Positions 1 to 8,498 of a DNA stretch of 26,819 bases are shown in pieces; positions within the stretch are counted from its first letter, which is position 1, and each line of letters begins with the position of its first letter. The notes under the pieces are model-generated. The model was given only the letters and a program-made list of their open reading frames with translations. It had not been told where the DNA came from and did not search any database. The position numbers and the translations under genes are program-made. Origin of the DNA: a virus; the IMG/VR virus record IMGVR_UViG_3300021368_001926, positions 1 through 26,819 of that record; one strand, 5' to 3'.

Positions 1-30
1 GTTATCGAATTCTGATTCAAATACATATTT

Positions 31-63
31 AAAAGTCCCCCGAGCAATCGGGGGATTTTTTTT
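31..63 (+). terminator. Rho-independent terminator upstream of the 2723-residue gene
   Basis: An 8-bp stem (36-43 paired with 48-55, core CCCCCGA/TCGGGGG) closes a GCAA tetraloop of the GNRA type and is followed by eight T residues (56-63). This is a textbook intrinsic terminator. It should end transcription from a gene left of the window. Bases 1-30 probably hold only the last few codons of that gene: all three frames soon meet a stop (frame 1 at 13-15, frame 3 at 30-32), so the upstream gene cannot be identified. Confidence 0.9.
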
Positions 64-68
64 AACTC

Positions 69-76
69 TATAAATA
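69..76 (+). promoter_or_regulatory. T4-type late promoter (TATAAATA)
   Basis: This is an exact match to the T4-family late promoter element TATAAATA, recognised in T4 by the phage sigma factor gp55. It lies just after the terminator and 35 bases before the start codon at 111, so initiation is expected near 82-84. It should drive the structural block that begins with the DUF4815-type protein. The following bases, TACTAGGGAC, resemble the start regions after two other candidate late promoters in this window. Confidence 0.8.
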
Positions 77-110
77 CTAGGGACTAGATACTAGTATTTG
101 GCGGAGTACG

Positions 111-3100
111 ATGCCACAGAAGACGAACCTAAATGTAAATCCTTATTATGAGGACTTTGACGCGAGTAAGAATTTTTATAAGATTCTATTCCGTCCTGGA
201 TACTCTATTCAAGGAAGAGAACTAACCCAAGTTCAATCAATCCTACAGAACCAAATTGAAAGTTTCGGTAAGAACACTTTCAAGCAAGGTGAGTTGGTTG
301 TTCCTGGTGAGGTTGGTCTTAATAATAGATTAGACTATGTAAAATTATCCTCTGTTTCTGAAGTAGCAGTGAACGAGGATGGTTCTATTGTATTCAGAAA
401 ATATGACATTTCTCAAATTGTCGGGAGACAGTTAAGAGGTCTAACTTCTGGCGTTCTTGCTAACTTAGTAGCAGTACAAAAGTCAACAGAAACTAGTGCA
501 GATACTCTGTTTGTCAACTACCTGTCTAGTGGTAATGCAGGTAATGAAAATACTTTCAGACAGGGTGAGACTCTAGAAGTTGTAAATGGTGTCAATACTC
601 CATTATTGGTAGTTGGAACTGATGGAAGTGTCCTACCAACTACTGTTACTGTAGTCGATCCAGATACACAGGTAGAAACTGTCTTATCGAGTCCAGCAAT
701 GGGATTCGCTTCTGCTGTCAAGGTAGAAGAAGGTGTGTATTTTGTTAATGGTTACTTTGTAAGAAATGATGAAGAACTATTCGTCATTGATCCATATTAC
801 AATGCACCATCCGCAAAAATTGGATTTAAGATTGAAGAGAAGATTGTAACTCCAGAAGAAGATCCAACTCTATATGATAATGCAGCAGGATCTTCTAACT
901 TCTCTGCTCCTGGTGCTCATAGACTCAATATCTCTTTAACATTAGAAAAATATAGTCTAGAAGAAACCACTGATAAGAACTTTATCAAGATTCTTACTGT
1001 TAAGAGTGGTGTAATTCAAAAACAAATTAAAGCAGCAGAGTATTCCTTAATTGAAAATACTCTAGCTAAGAGAACTTATGATGAGTCTGGCGATTATGTT
1101 GTAGATCGCTTTGACACAGAGGTAAGAGAGTATTATCAGAAAGACGGCAACAACGGAATCTATGCTGCCGATGACAACAATCTTGTAAATGGACTAAGCA
1201 TCCAAGACGCATCTCAAAAGATGGTTGTTGATGTTGGTCCTGGTAAAGCATACATCAAAGGATATGAGATTGTCAATAAAGAGACAAAGAGTATTGTACT
1301 CAACAAAGCAAGAGAAACTGTAGACGCTGAAAACGTTACTCTCAAGACTTCTGGTCTTCCTACCTATCCTATTACTAATGTATTTGGATCCGTTCCATTC
1401 AACGCAGACGGTGCTGATCTAACAGCATATCCAGATCTGAATCTGTATAGAACATATAATGATGGAACTATCGGACAAAATATTGACTTTACTGGTGCTT
1501 CCGTAGCAGATCCTACTAGAACTGGTGTAGAAACTAAGTCTACTGTTGATAGAAGAGGAGATCTCTTTACAGATGATCAAGCAATTAAGACTATTACTGT
1601 AGATATTACAAAGAGTAACTTAATTGATAAAATTAATACTACTAATAATCTAGCATTCTCTGATTGCTGTGATTCTAATGGAAATCTTCATGTAGTATTC
1701 ACTTATGATGGTGGATCTCCAGAAACATTCAAGACATTTAAACTAATTGGTTTCTCTGTTAAGTATAGACCTGATATCCTAGCAGCAAAAAGATATGCTG
1801 AACTAACTGTTCTTGGAAAGAAGGATGAAGTAATTGGTCTACTTAAAGAATATGACGAGGTTGATGGAGCACAAACCAGAAAACTATATCTAAGTACAGA
1901 TACTTCAAACCCAGCATTAGATCCAGATGAAGTTCTTGGATATGTTGTTGACTACAGTGAGCATATTACACCTTTGATCGGTGTAGCAAAACCATCTAAC
2001 TTTACATTTAAAGAGAATGGATTTGGATTCAATCCAGATACTGATACTGTTATCTCTAAAGGAAAACTGTCAGGAGGACAGTCAGCATACAATGCTATCT
2101 TTGGACTAGGATACTTTGGTCCTACATTCTATACAAAGATCGTTTTAGACGCCCCTATAGCGACTGGACAGTTCTCTAAGGGTAAGTATATCTTCGGTGT
2201 CAATAGCGGCGCTTATGGTGTCATTGAAGGCGCTACTGGATCTGCTTTTACTACAGGTAATGAGTTGATGGTTACAACTCTATCTGGAAAGTTCCAACCA
2301 GGAGAAGTAATTAGAGAAGAAGCAGATTCTCAAGGTGGAACAAATTCTGCAAGAATCGCTATCAATAATACGATTTCTCACTTCATTGTCAAGTTTAGAA
2401 GTCAAGGTTATGCTCAGGGATCTGGTATTACAATTAACGGTGTAGCATTTGATACTTCTAAAGTAGATGTAGAGTTAAACATCGATGGTAAGGTTATCTA
2501 CATTGATATCAAGAATAGAAATGCATTTACACAAACATATTCTGAACCACCAAATGTTCTAGTTGATGTTGGTGCTGCTAATGTCACAGCAACTGCAAAG
2601 ATTGAAGCAGTTCTCTTCAGAGACACTGTTACAACTTACACACCCGAAGATGTTAAGTCTTTTGGTTGTGCATTTGGTTCTGGTGGAAGCAATACATTTA
2701 CTGCTGACATTGAATCTGCAAAGACTCCATTTGCAAAACTAACTCCTGTTACTGACTTTACATTCACAGGAACAGCAGGTTTCAAATTCTTGTCTTGCAA
2801 CGGATTCAATGGAGACACCACCACCTTCCTAAAAGCAGGTGACTATGTTCAGTTTACTGGTGATGATGGTTTCACAGAGAAAGCAATGGTTCTCTATGCA
2901 ACTAAACCTGAGGGAACACTCAAGTCTAGAATTTACTTAGACACTGTGTTACCTTCAGATGTATCTAATGGTTCTGTTGTTAAGGTTGGTTCTATTATCG
3001 AGAACGGAAATAAAGGTTCTCTAATTTATCCTACTGGCGGAAGTCAGGTATCGTCTATCTCCCAGGGAACTGACGACTCTAAGATTACATTCTTCTATAG

Positions 3101-6100
3101 AAAAGATTTCATCACAGAGTCTTCTGGTAGTGGTGGTAATATTACCTTTACTGCTCAGTTGCCATTTGGTACACAAAGATTTGCTAAGTTTACACCAGAA
3201 AACTTTGTAATGACTGTATTGGATGCAGGATCTGCTACCAATGTTGCAAAAGGTGATGTTATCTACTTGACTGAAGATGACATCATTGCAGATAATACCA
3301 CAGATGTTACTAGTGGTTTAAATGCGGGTAGTGTACAGGTTTCTCTACCAACAGAGTTCTTTGGTACATCTACAACTCCATTCCCTAAACTAAAACTAAG
3401 CGCAACTCTAGAGCTAAGTAAAGCAAGACCTAGAATTAAGACTTCTGTTACAAATAAGAGAGTTCTAATTAAGTCTGTTGGAGATAGAGTTGTTCCTATT
3501 AGAGGAGAAGACTTTGATACTGAGGATACTTCAGTAGCAACATATTCTGATATCTACAAATTGAGATATGTTTATGAAGGAACATCTTCTGCTCCTCCAG
3601 TCATTGATACTGCAGGCAATCTAGTTACTGGTATTGATGTAACTGAAAGATTTACATTTGATGATGGTCAAAGAGACACTTTCTATGATGTTTCTAGAAT
3701 TGTTCTAAAACCAGGATTTGATGCACCAGTAGGTCAACTAGTAGTTGCATTTGATTACTTTGAGCATTCTCAGGGTGATTTCTGCACGGTTGATAGTTAC
3801 TTGCATGAAGCAGGTGTAACACTAGATGAAATTCCATCGTTTAACTCTGCAGTACATGGTATTGTATCACTCAAGAATGTATTTGACTTCAGACCTAAGG
3901 TAGATTCTACTTCTACGCTTACTGGTTTCCAAGATCAATCTTCTAGAGAGATTATTATCAGAAACTTTATTGGAAGTGGTGGTGTTGCATCTGTCATTCC
4001 TGCTCCAGACAAAGGTCTTGAGTATACATTCAAGTTTACTCAAACTGAATTCTTGAATAGAATTGATGGTATCTATCTAAACAAAAAAGGAGAGTTTGTT
4101 CTCAAGGAAGGCAATTCTTCCCAGAACCCAACAAAACCAGAATTGATTGATGACGCAATTCCTCTCTACTACTATTACATTCCTGCATTCACTACTAGCA
4201 GTAGAGATGTAAGAATTACTCCAGTGGACAACCGTCGTTACACAATGCGTGACATCGGTAAACTAGAGAAGCGTATTGAGCGTCTTGAATATTATACCAC
4301 ACTTAGCATCCTAGAGCAGCAAGCTCTAAACATGCAGATCAAAGACTCTATTGGTTTAGACAGATTCAAGACTGGATTTGTTGTTGATAACTTTGAAACT
4401 CATCGCATCGGTCAAATTTCTTCTGATGATTACAAGTGTTCGATTGACACACAGCAATCTGTAATGAGAGCACCTAACAAGGAAGACTCTTTCTTACTCA
4501 AAGAAATTAACAAAACAGATGATCAAAGATTTGTTGATGGATATGTAAGAAACGGTGATATGGTAACTCTACCATTCACAGAACTAAAAGTTCTTGGAAA
4601 TGATTTTGCAACCAAGACTATTAATCCAAACCCATTTGTAGCACTACAGTATGTTGGTGATGGAGCACTCTCCCCAGAGATTGATTCGTGGTACGATCAG
4701 TCTGTAGAACCACTAATTGTTGATAACAATACTGGATTGTATTCTATCTTTATTGCAAAAGAAGATACAACTGAAACATTCTCCAGTATCTTTAATTCTT
4801 TTGTAATTAACTGGGTTGGCACATCTGGCACTTTCGGAAGTATTACTTCTCTTGGAACTACAAACACCGAGCAGTCTAATGCTCAGGTTACTGTAGCAGC
4901 AACAGCAAGTAGTTCCAATGTAAGTCCTGACAACAATGAGATTGGTAAAGGAATCTCTAGCGACTCTGATGAGAAGAGTTCTGTTGCAACTTCACTGAAG
5001 TTCTATGCAAGATCTACTGCAGTTAAATTCACAGTTAAGAGACTAAAACCATTCACAAGAGTATATCCTTTCTTGGATGGTATTGATGTTTCTAGATGGA
5101 CTAATGCTGATTCTAGATATAGCGGAGTTGCAGGAAACTCTTTGATTGGTTTCAATTCCCCAATCAATACTGATGAGAATGGAAATGCTAGTGGTATTAT
5201 TCTAATTCCTGCTGGATATCCACCAACAGAAAATGCAACCTGGACTGGTGATGTAAAAACACTATCTTATGATTTTACTCAACCAATTGTAAGAATTCCA
5301 ACAGGAATTAAGACAATTAGATTTACTTCTAGTGCCTCTAATGCTGCTAAAGATACTGTAGATACCTATACAGATCTTAAGTTCTATGCTACTGGCAAAT
5401 TACCACAGAACCCAGCAAGCATTACATCTACATCTCCTGCATTCTTCAAAGCAAATGAGGGTATTCAGAAGATCGATAGCGTTACTGATGTAGAAGTTAA
5501 ACCAAATCCACTTGCACAGACATTTAGTATTGATTCGTTTGATGGTGGTTTATTTGTAACTAGTGTTGATCTATACTTCAACTCTAAGAGTGATAGTGTT
5601 CCTGTAAGAGCATATCTTACAAATACAGAGGCAGAAAAACCTGCTAAGCATATTCTTCCTGGTGCAGAAGCAACTATTAATCCAGAAACTAAGATTCGTG
5701 TATTTACAAACGGAACTACAACACTAAAAATTGGAGAATCCATCACTGGTGCTCAGTCTGCTTGTAGTGGACCTTTACTAAAAGTATTAGACTCCACAAA
5801 TATTGAAGTTTCTGCTTCTGCTAATGGAAATGTAATTCTTTCCAATGATCAGGTTTACACCTTGGTTCTATCTAATCACAATGGAAGAGAGTTCAGGCAG
5901 AATGAAAATCTAATTATTGAATCTGTAACTTCATTTAATAATGAAAATAATGCTCAGTTAGCAGTAACTATTGCTAAAGATTCTGGAACTGTTTCTAGTC
6001 TGACTGTTTCTAATACAGGTGCTGGTTATGAGTCTGCTTTCTTGACATTTGAAAGTCCTCAATTGTCTGGTGGTAGTCAGGCAAGTGGAGCTGTTAAGAT

Positions 6101-8282
6101 TTCAGGTGGTAGAATCTATTCTGCTAATGTAGCACTAGGTGGTTCTGGATATACTTCCCCACCTGCTATTGTCGTCAAGGGTGTTGGACAATCAGCAGCA
6201 GGCGCTGTTATTACTGCAAATATCACTATCGATAATCCTGCGGTTAAGATGGGTGTTGCTGTTGACACAGGAGAGGCAACTAATTCTACAACTCCAACCA
6301 AGTTTAAGTTTAAGAATCCTGTCTATTTGCAGAATGATGTAACTTATGCACTAGTTATTGAGACAGATTCTACCGAGTACAAACTCTGGGCATCTAGACT
6401 AGGTGAAACAGAGATTGTTACCAGTTCTCCTGTAACTACACAACCTCTACTAGGTTCTGTATATAAAGCACAAAACACAGACAACTGGACTGAAGATCTA
6501 TTTGAAGATCTTAAGTTTAATCTATACCGTGCAGAATTTGATATCACCAGACCCGCAAATCTCAAACTTTCCAATGAAGTTCTTGGTTTAGAAAGTCTTA
6601 AATTGAATCCAATTGAGACCAGCGGTGTTTCGGATCAGAATGCAACTGCTGAACTATTCAAACTCAATAACAAATATGTAAAAGTATACCATAAGAATCA
6701 TGGTTTTGAAGACCGTGGAAATTCTTATGTCTTCATGTCAGGAGCAGATGGTGTAGGTGGTGTTTCAAGCACCCAATTAAACACAACTCTATTCCAAGTC
6801 AAGAATGCTGGTATTGATACTTACAATATTATCAATGCAACAACTGCTGCTTCTAGTGTTAAAGGTGGTGGTAGTTTAGTTCTTGCATCTTTCAATAGAA
6901 AATTTGAAAGACTATACCCAAGAGTTAGTTATTTGTCGTTTAGCGGAACAACTATTGATTCTACTGTAAGAACCACAAACATTGTTCCTATTGATTCTGA
7001 CACCAATGTTTATACATCATATTCACAAACAGGATATGAGAAAACTTTCTTGAATGAAATTCAATACTTTACAAATCAGAAAGTTATTGCTTCTAACATT
7101 AACCAAGTTATGAATAATCTAGATAATTCTCTAGAGTATAAAATTGACTTCCGTTCTGATGTCTCATACCTGTCTCCTGCTTTCGATCTTTCTTCTTCCT
7201 CTGTAATCACTTCTACAAATAGAATTGAAAAAGCAGCAGGTAGTGAGACAAGATTTGGTAGAAGAGATCAAGTATTAAAACTCAAAGAAGTTTATGAGTT
7301 TGGAACAGGATCTTTGACTGGTGGTGACATTGAGGTAGGAGATTCTATTGAAGGATCTAACTCTAAGGCAAAAGGAATTGTTGTTGCTAGAGCAACAGTT
7401 AGTGGTACACCAATTGTAACGGTAAGAATTTCTACTGTAAATCCTTTCGTCAAAGGTGATACGCTATCAATTTCTGGAGAAACAATTACACCATCTATCA
7501 CTACCGACCCAGTTAAGATTGAGTTTGGTGGCACCGCTGGTCCTGTAATTATTGCTAATGGTGCAACTATCAAGGCAAGAGATGTTGGTCTAACGAATAC
7601 ATTCGATGCTAAGATTGAAGGTAAAGTTACATTCTTTGATATTAAGAATCAGACTATCACGGTCAAGAATGATAAGAAACCATTTGGTTCCACAACATTC
7701 ACCCAAAGCATTTCCGAAGCAGCAATTGTAGAACCTTCAATTGCTAGGTCTGGTACTGGTGTAGAAGATATCTTCCGTGTAGGAGACATCATTCAATATA
7801 CTGGTCAAGATGAAGATGAAAAAGCATATTGGGAAGTCAAAGAATTGACATATACCGATGGCGTTGACTATTCTCCAGAAAATAATTTCTCAAATAGTTC
7901 TTCTCTTGCTAAGTATGTAACCAAAGAAATTTCCATTGGAAACCCAGGAACTTCTATCAATGTCAAGTTGACTGCAAATGTCAAAGACATTGAAGACATT
8001 CAAGTATTGTTTAGATATAAAGAGTCTTCCAGTCAAGAATCTTTTGATGTTATTGAATATCAATACTTCAATGGAACTGGACTACCAGATGTTCCAACAG
8101 TTGCAACTTCTACTAACACTATTTCTAGTGTTGTCGAGAAGCAAGAATCTTATCAAGAATTAGAATATAGTGTAGCAGATCTACCTGAATTCTCATCTTT
8201 TGGAATTAAGATTGTCATGAAGTCTGATAATCCTTCTTATGTTCCTAAGATTCAGGATATGAGAGCTGTTGCTTCTTATTGA
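111..8282 (+). CDS. DUF4815-type giant virion structural protein (baseplate/fibre base)
   Basis: A 2723-residue protein. The first 60 residues (with FRPGYSIQGREL and GKNTFKQGELVVPG) match the style of DUF4815 proteins of T4-like cyanophages. Around residues 1373-1440 lies a conserved-looking stretch with RRYTMRDIGKLEKRIERLE, probably a short helix or coiled coil, then GLDRF and FVVDNFE. The C-terminus (VPKIQDMRAVASY) also fits this family. Two GxGY beta repeats, GAGYES and GSGYTSPP, occur near residues 1970 and 2010 and look like an inserted fibre module. There is no signal peptide or membrane segment. A GGAG ribosome binding site at 103-106 and a late promoter at 69-76 support the start. Its place before the fibres and the gp13-like gene corresponds to T4 genes 10-12, so a baseplate-peripheral or fibre-anchoring role is inferred. 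It is far longer than T4 gp10 (about 600 residues), so orthology is not claimed. Confidence 0.85.
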   Translation: MPQKTNLNVNPYYEDFDASKNFYKILFRPGYSIQGRELTQVQSILQNQIESFGKNTFKQGELVVPGEVGLNNRLDYVKLSSVSEVAVNEDGSIVFRKYDISQIVGRQLRGLTSGVLANLVAVQKSTETSADTLFVNYLSSGNAGNENTFRQGETLEVVNGVNTPLLVVGTDGSVLPTTVTVVDPDTQVETVLSSPAMGFASAVKVEEGVYFVNGYFVRNDEELFVIDPYYNAPSAKIGFKIEEKIVTPEEDPTLYDNAAGSSNFSAPGAHRLNISLTLEKYSLEETTDKNFIKILTVKSGVIQKQIKAAEYSLIENTLAKRTYDESGDYVVDRFDTEVREYYQKDGNNGIYAADDNNLVNGLSIQDASQKMVVDVGPGKAYIKGYEIVNKETKSIVLNKARETVDAENVTLKTSGLPTYPITNVFGSVPFNADGADLTAYPDLNLYRTYNDGTIGQNIDFTGASVADPTRTGVETKSTVDRRGDLFTDDQAIKTITVDITKSNLIDKINTTNNLAFSDCCDSNGNLHVVFTYDGGSPETFKTFKLIGFSVKYRPDILAAKRYAELTVLGKKDEVIGLLKEYDEVDGAQTRKLYLSTDTSNPALDPDEVLGYVVDYSEHITPLIGVAKPSNFTFKENGFGFNPDTDTVISKGKLSGGQSAYNAIFGLGYFGPTFYTKIVLDAPIATGQFSKGKYIFGVNSGAYGVIEGATGSAFTTGNELMVTTLSGKFQPGEVIREEADSQGGTNSARIAINNTISHFIVKFRSQGYAQGSGITINGVAFDTSKVDVELNIDGKVIYIDIKNRNAFTQTYSEPPNVLVDVGAANVTATAKIEAVLFRDTVTTYTPEDVKSFGCAFGSGGSNTFTADIESAKTPFAKLTPVTDFTFTGTAGFKFLSCNGFNGDTTTFLKAGDYVQFTGDDGFTEKAMVLYATKPEGTLKSRIYLDTVLPSDVSNGSVVKVGSIIENGNKGSLIYPTGGSQVSSISQGTDDSKITFFYRKDFITESSGSGGNITFTAQLPFGTQRFAKFTPENFVMTVLDAGSATNVAKGDVIYLTEDDIIADNTTDVTSGLNAGSVQVSLPTEFFGTSTTPFPKLKLSATLELSKARPRIKTSVTNKRVLIKSVGDRVVPIRGEDFDTEDTSVATYSDIYKLRYVYEGTSSAPPVIDTAGNLVTGIDVTERFTFDDGQRDTFYDVSRIVLKPGFDAPVGQLVVAFDYFEHSQGDFCTVDSYLHEAGVTLDEIPSFNSAVHGIVSLKNVFDFRPKVDSTSTLTGFQDQSSREIIIRNFIGSGGVASVIPAPDKGLEYTFKFTQTEFLNRIDGIYLNKKGEFVLKEGNSSQNPTKPELIDDAIPLYYYYIPAFTTSSRDVRITPVDNRRYTMRDIGKLEKRIERLEYYTTLSILEQQALNMQIKDSIGLDRFKTGFVVDNFETHRIGQISSDDYKCSIDTQQSVMRAPNKEDSFLLKEINKTDDQRFVDGYVRNGDMVTLPFTELKVLGNDFATKTINPNPFVALQYVGDGALSPEIDSWYDQSVEPLIVDNNTGLYSIFIAKEDTTETFSSIFNSFVINWVGTSGTFGSITSLGTTNTEQSNAQVTVAATASSSNVSPDNNEIGKGISSDSDEKSSVATSLKFYARSTAVKFTVKRLKPFTRVYPFLDGIDVSRWTNADSRYSGVAGNSLIGFNSPINTDENGNASGIILIPAGYPPTENATWTGDVKTLSYDFTQPIVRIPTGIKTIRFTSSASNAAKDTVDTYTDLKFYATGKLPQNPASITSTSPAFFKANEGIQKIDSVTDVEVKPNPLAQTFSIDSFDGGLFVTSVDLYFNSKSDSVPVRAYLTNTEAEKPAKHILPGAEATINPETKIRVFTNGTTTLKIGESITGAQSACSGPLLKVLDSTNIEVSASANGNVILSNDQVYTLVLSNHNGREFRQNENLIIESVTSFNNENNAQLAVTIAKDSGTVSSLTVSNTGAGYESAFLTFESPQLSGGSQASGAVKISGGRIYSANVALGGSGYTSPPAIVVKGVGQSAAGAVITANITIDNPAVKMGVAVDTGEATNSTTPTKFKFKNPVYLQNDVTYALVIETDSTEYKLWASRLGETEIVTSSPVTTQPLLGSVYKAQNTDNWTEDLFEDLKFNLYRAEFDITRPANLKLSNEVLGLESLKLNPIETSGVSDQNATAELFKLNNKYVKVYHKNHGFEDRGNSYVFMSGADGVGGVSSTQLNTTLFQVKNAGIDTYNIINATTAASSVKGGGSLVLASFNRKFERLYPRVSYLSFSGTTIDSTVRTTNIVPIDSDTNVYTSYSQTGYEKTFLNEIQYFTNQKVIASNINQVMNNLDNSLEYKIDFRSDVSYLSPAFDLSSSSVITSTNRIEKAAGSETRFGRRDQVLKLKEVYEFGTGSLTGGDIEVGDSIEGSNSKAKGIVVARATVSGTPIVTVRISTVNPFVKGDTLSISGETITPSITTDPVKIEFGGTAGPVIIANGATIKARDVGLTNTFDAKIEGKVTFFDIKNQTITVKNDKKPFGSTTFTQSISEAAIVEPSIARSGTGVEDIFRVGDIIQYTGQDEDEKAYWEVKELTYTDGVDYSPENNFSNSSSLAKYVTKEISIGNPGTSINVKLTANVKDIEDIQVLFRYKESSSQESFDVIEYQYFNGTGLPDVPTVATSTNTISSVVEKQESYQELEYSVADLPEFSSFGIKIVMKSDNPSYVPKIQDMRAVASY

Positions 8283-8291
8283 TTTCCGCGC

Positions 8292-8498
8292 ATGGGTTAT
8301 ATCAAAGTCAAAGGACATGACGGTCTCGTAAGAGACGAAAACACAGGTGCCATCATCATTCGAGACAATTCTGCCATAGAAGGTAGAAGGAAATCGAAGC
8401 AGCTAAGTTCCGCGTTGGAAGACATAAATACATTGAAGAATGAAGTCTCTGAAATCAAGTCCCTTCTGCGCGAGTTAATAAAAAATGCCAGCAATTAA
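8292..8498 (+). CDS. Small virion-region protein with C-terminal coiled coil
   Basis: A 68-residue protein starting nine bases after the preceding stop and overlapping the next gene by 14 bases, an arrangement typical of translationally coupled phage genes. The N-terminal half begins GYIKVKGHDGLVRD and contains a Gly/Asp-rich turn region (ENTGAIIIRD). The C-terminal half, from about residue 35, has a hydrophobic heptad-like pattern (LEDINTLKNEVSEIKSLL) that should form a coiled coil. No clear Shine-Dalgarno sequence precedes it, so translation probably depends on the upstream gene. Its position between two structural giants suggests a connector, chaperone or fibre-assembly factor, but this is inference from context. 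I recognise no named family beyond a general resemblance to small conserved proteins of cyanomyoviruses. Confidence 0.75.
   Translation: MGYIKVKGHDGLVRDENTGAIIIRDNSAIEGRRKSKQLSSALEDINTLKNEVSEIKSLLRELIKNASN

Noticed and set aside
1-32. C-terminal end of an upstream gene
   Set aside because: A few codons before early stops in frames 1 and 3 are consistent with a gene end, but the frame cannot be chosen and nothing can be identified.
1540-1575. RGD tripeptide in the 2723-residue protein
   Set aside because: RGD matters for animal integrins; in a phage of bacteria a single tripeptide is expected by chance.
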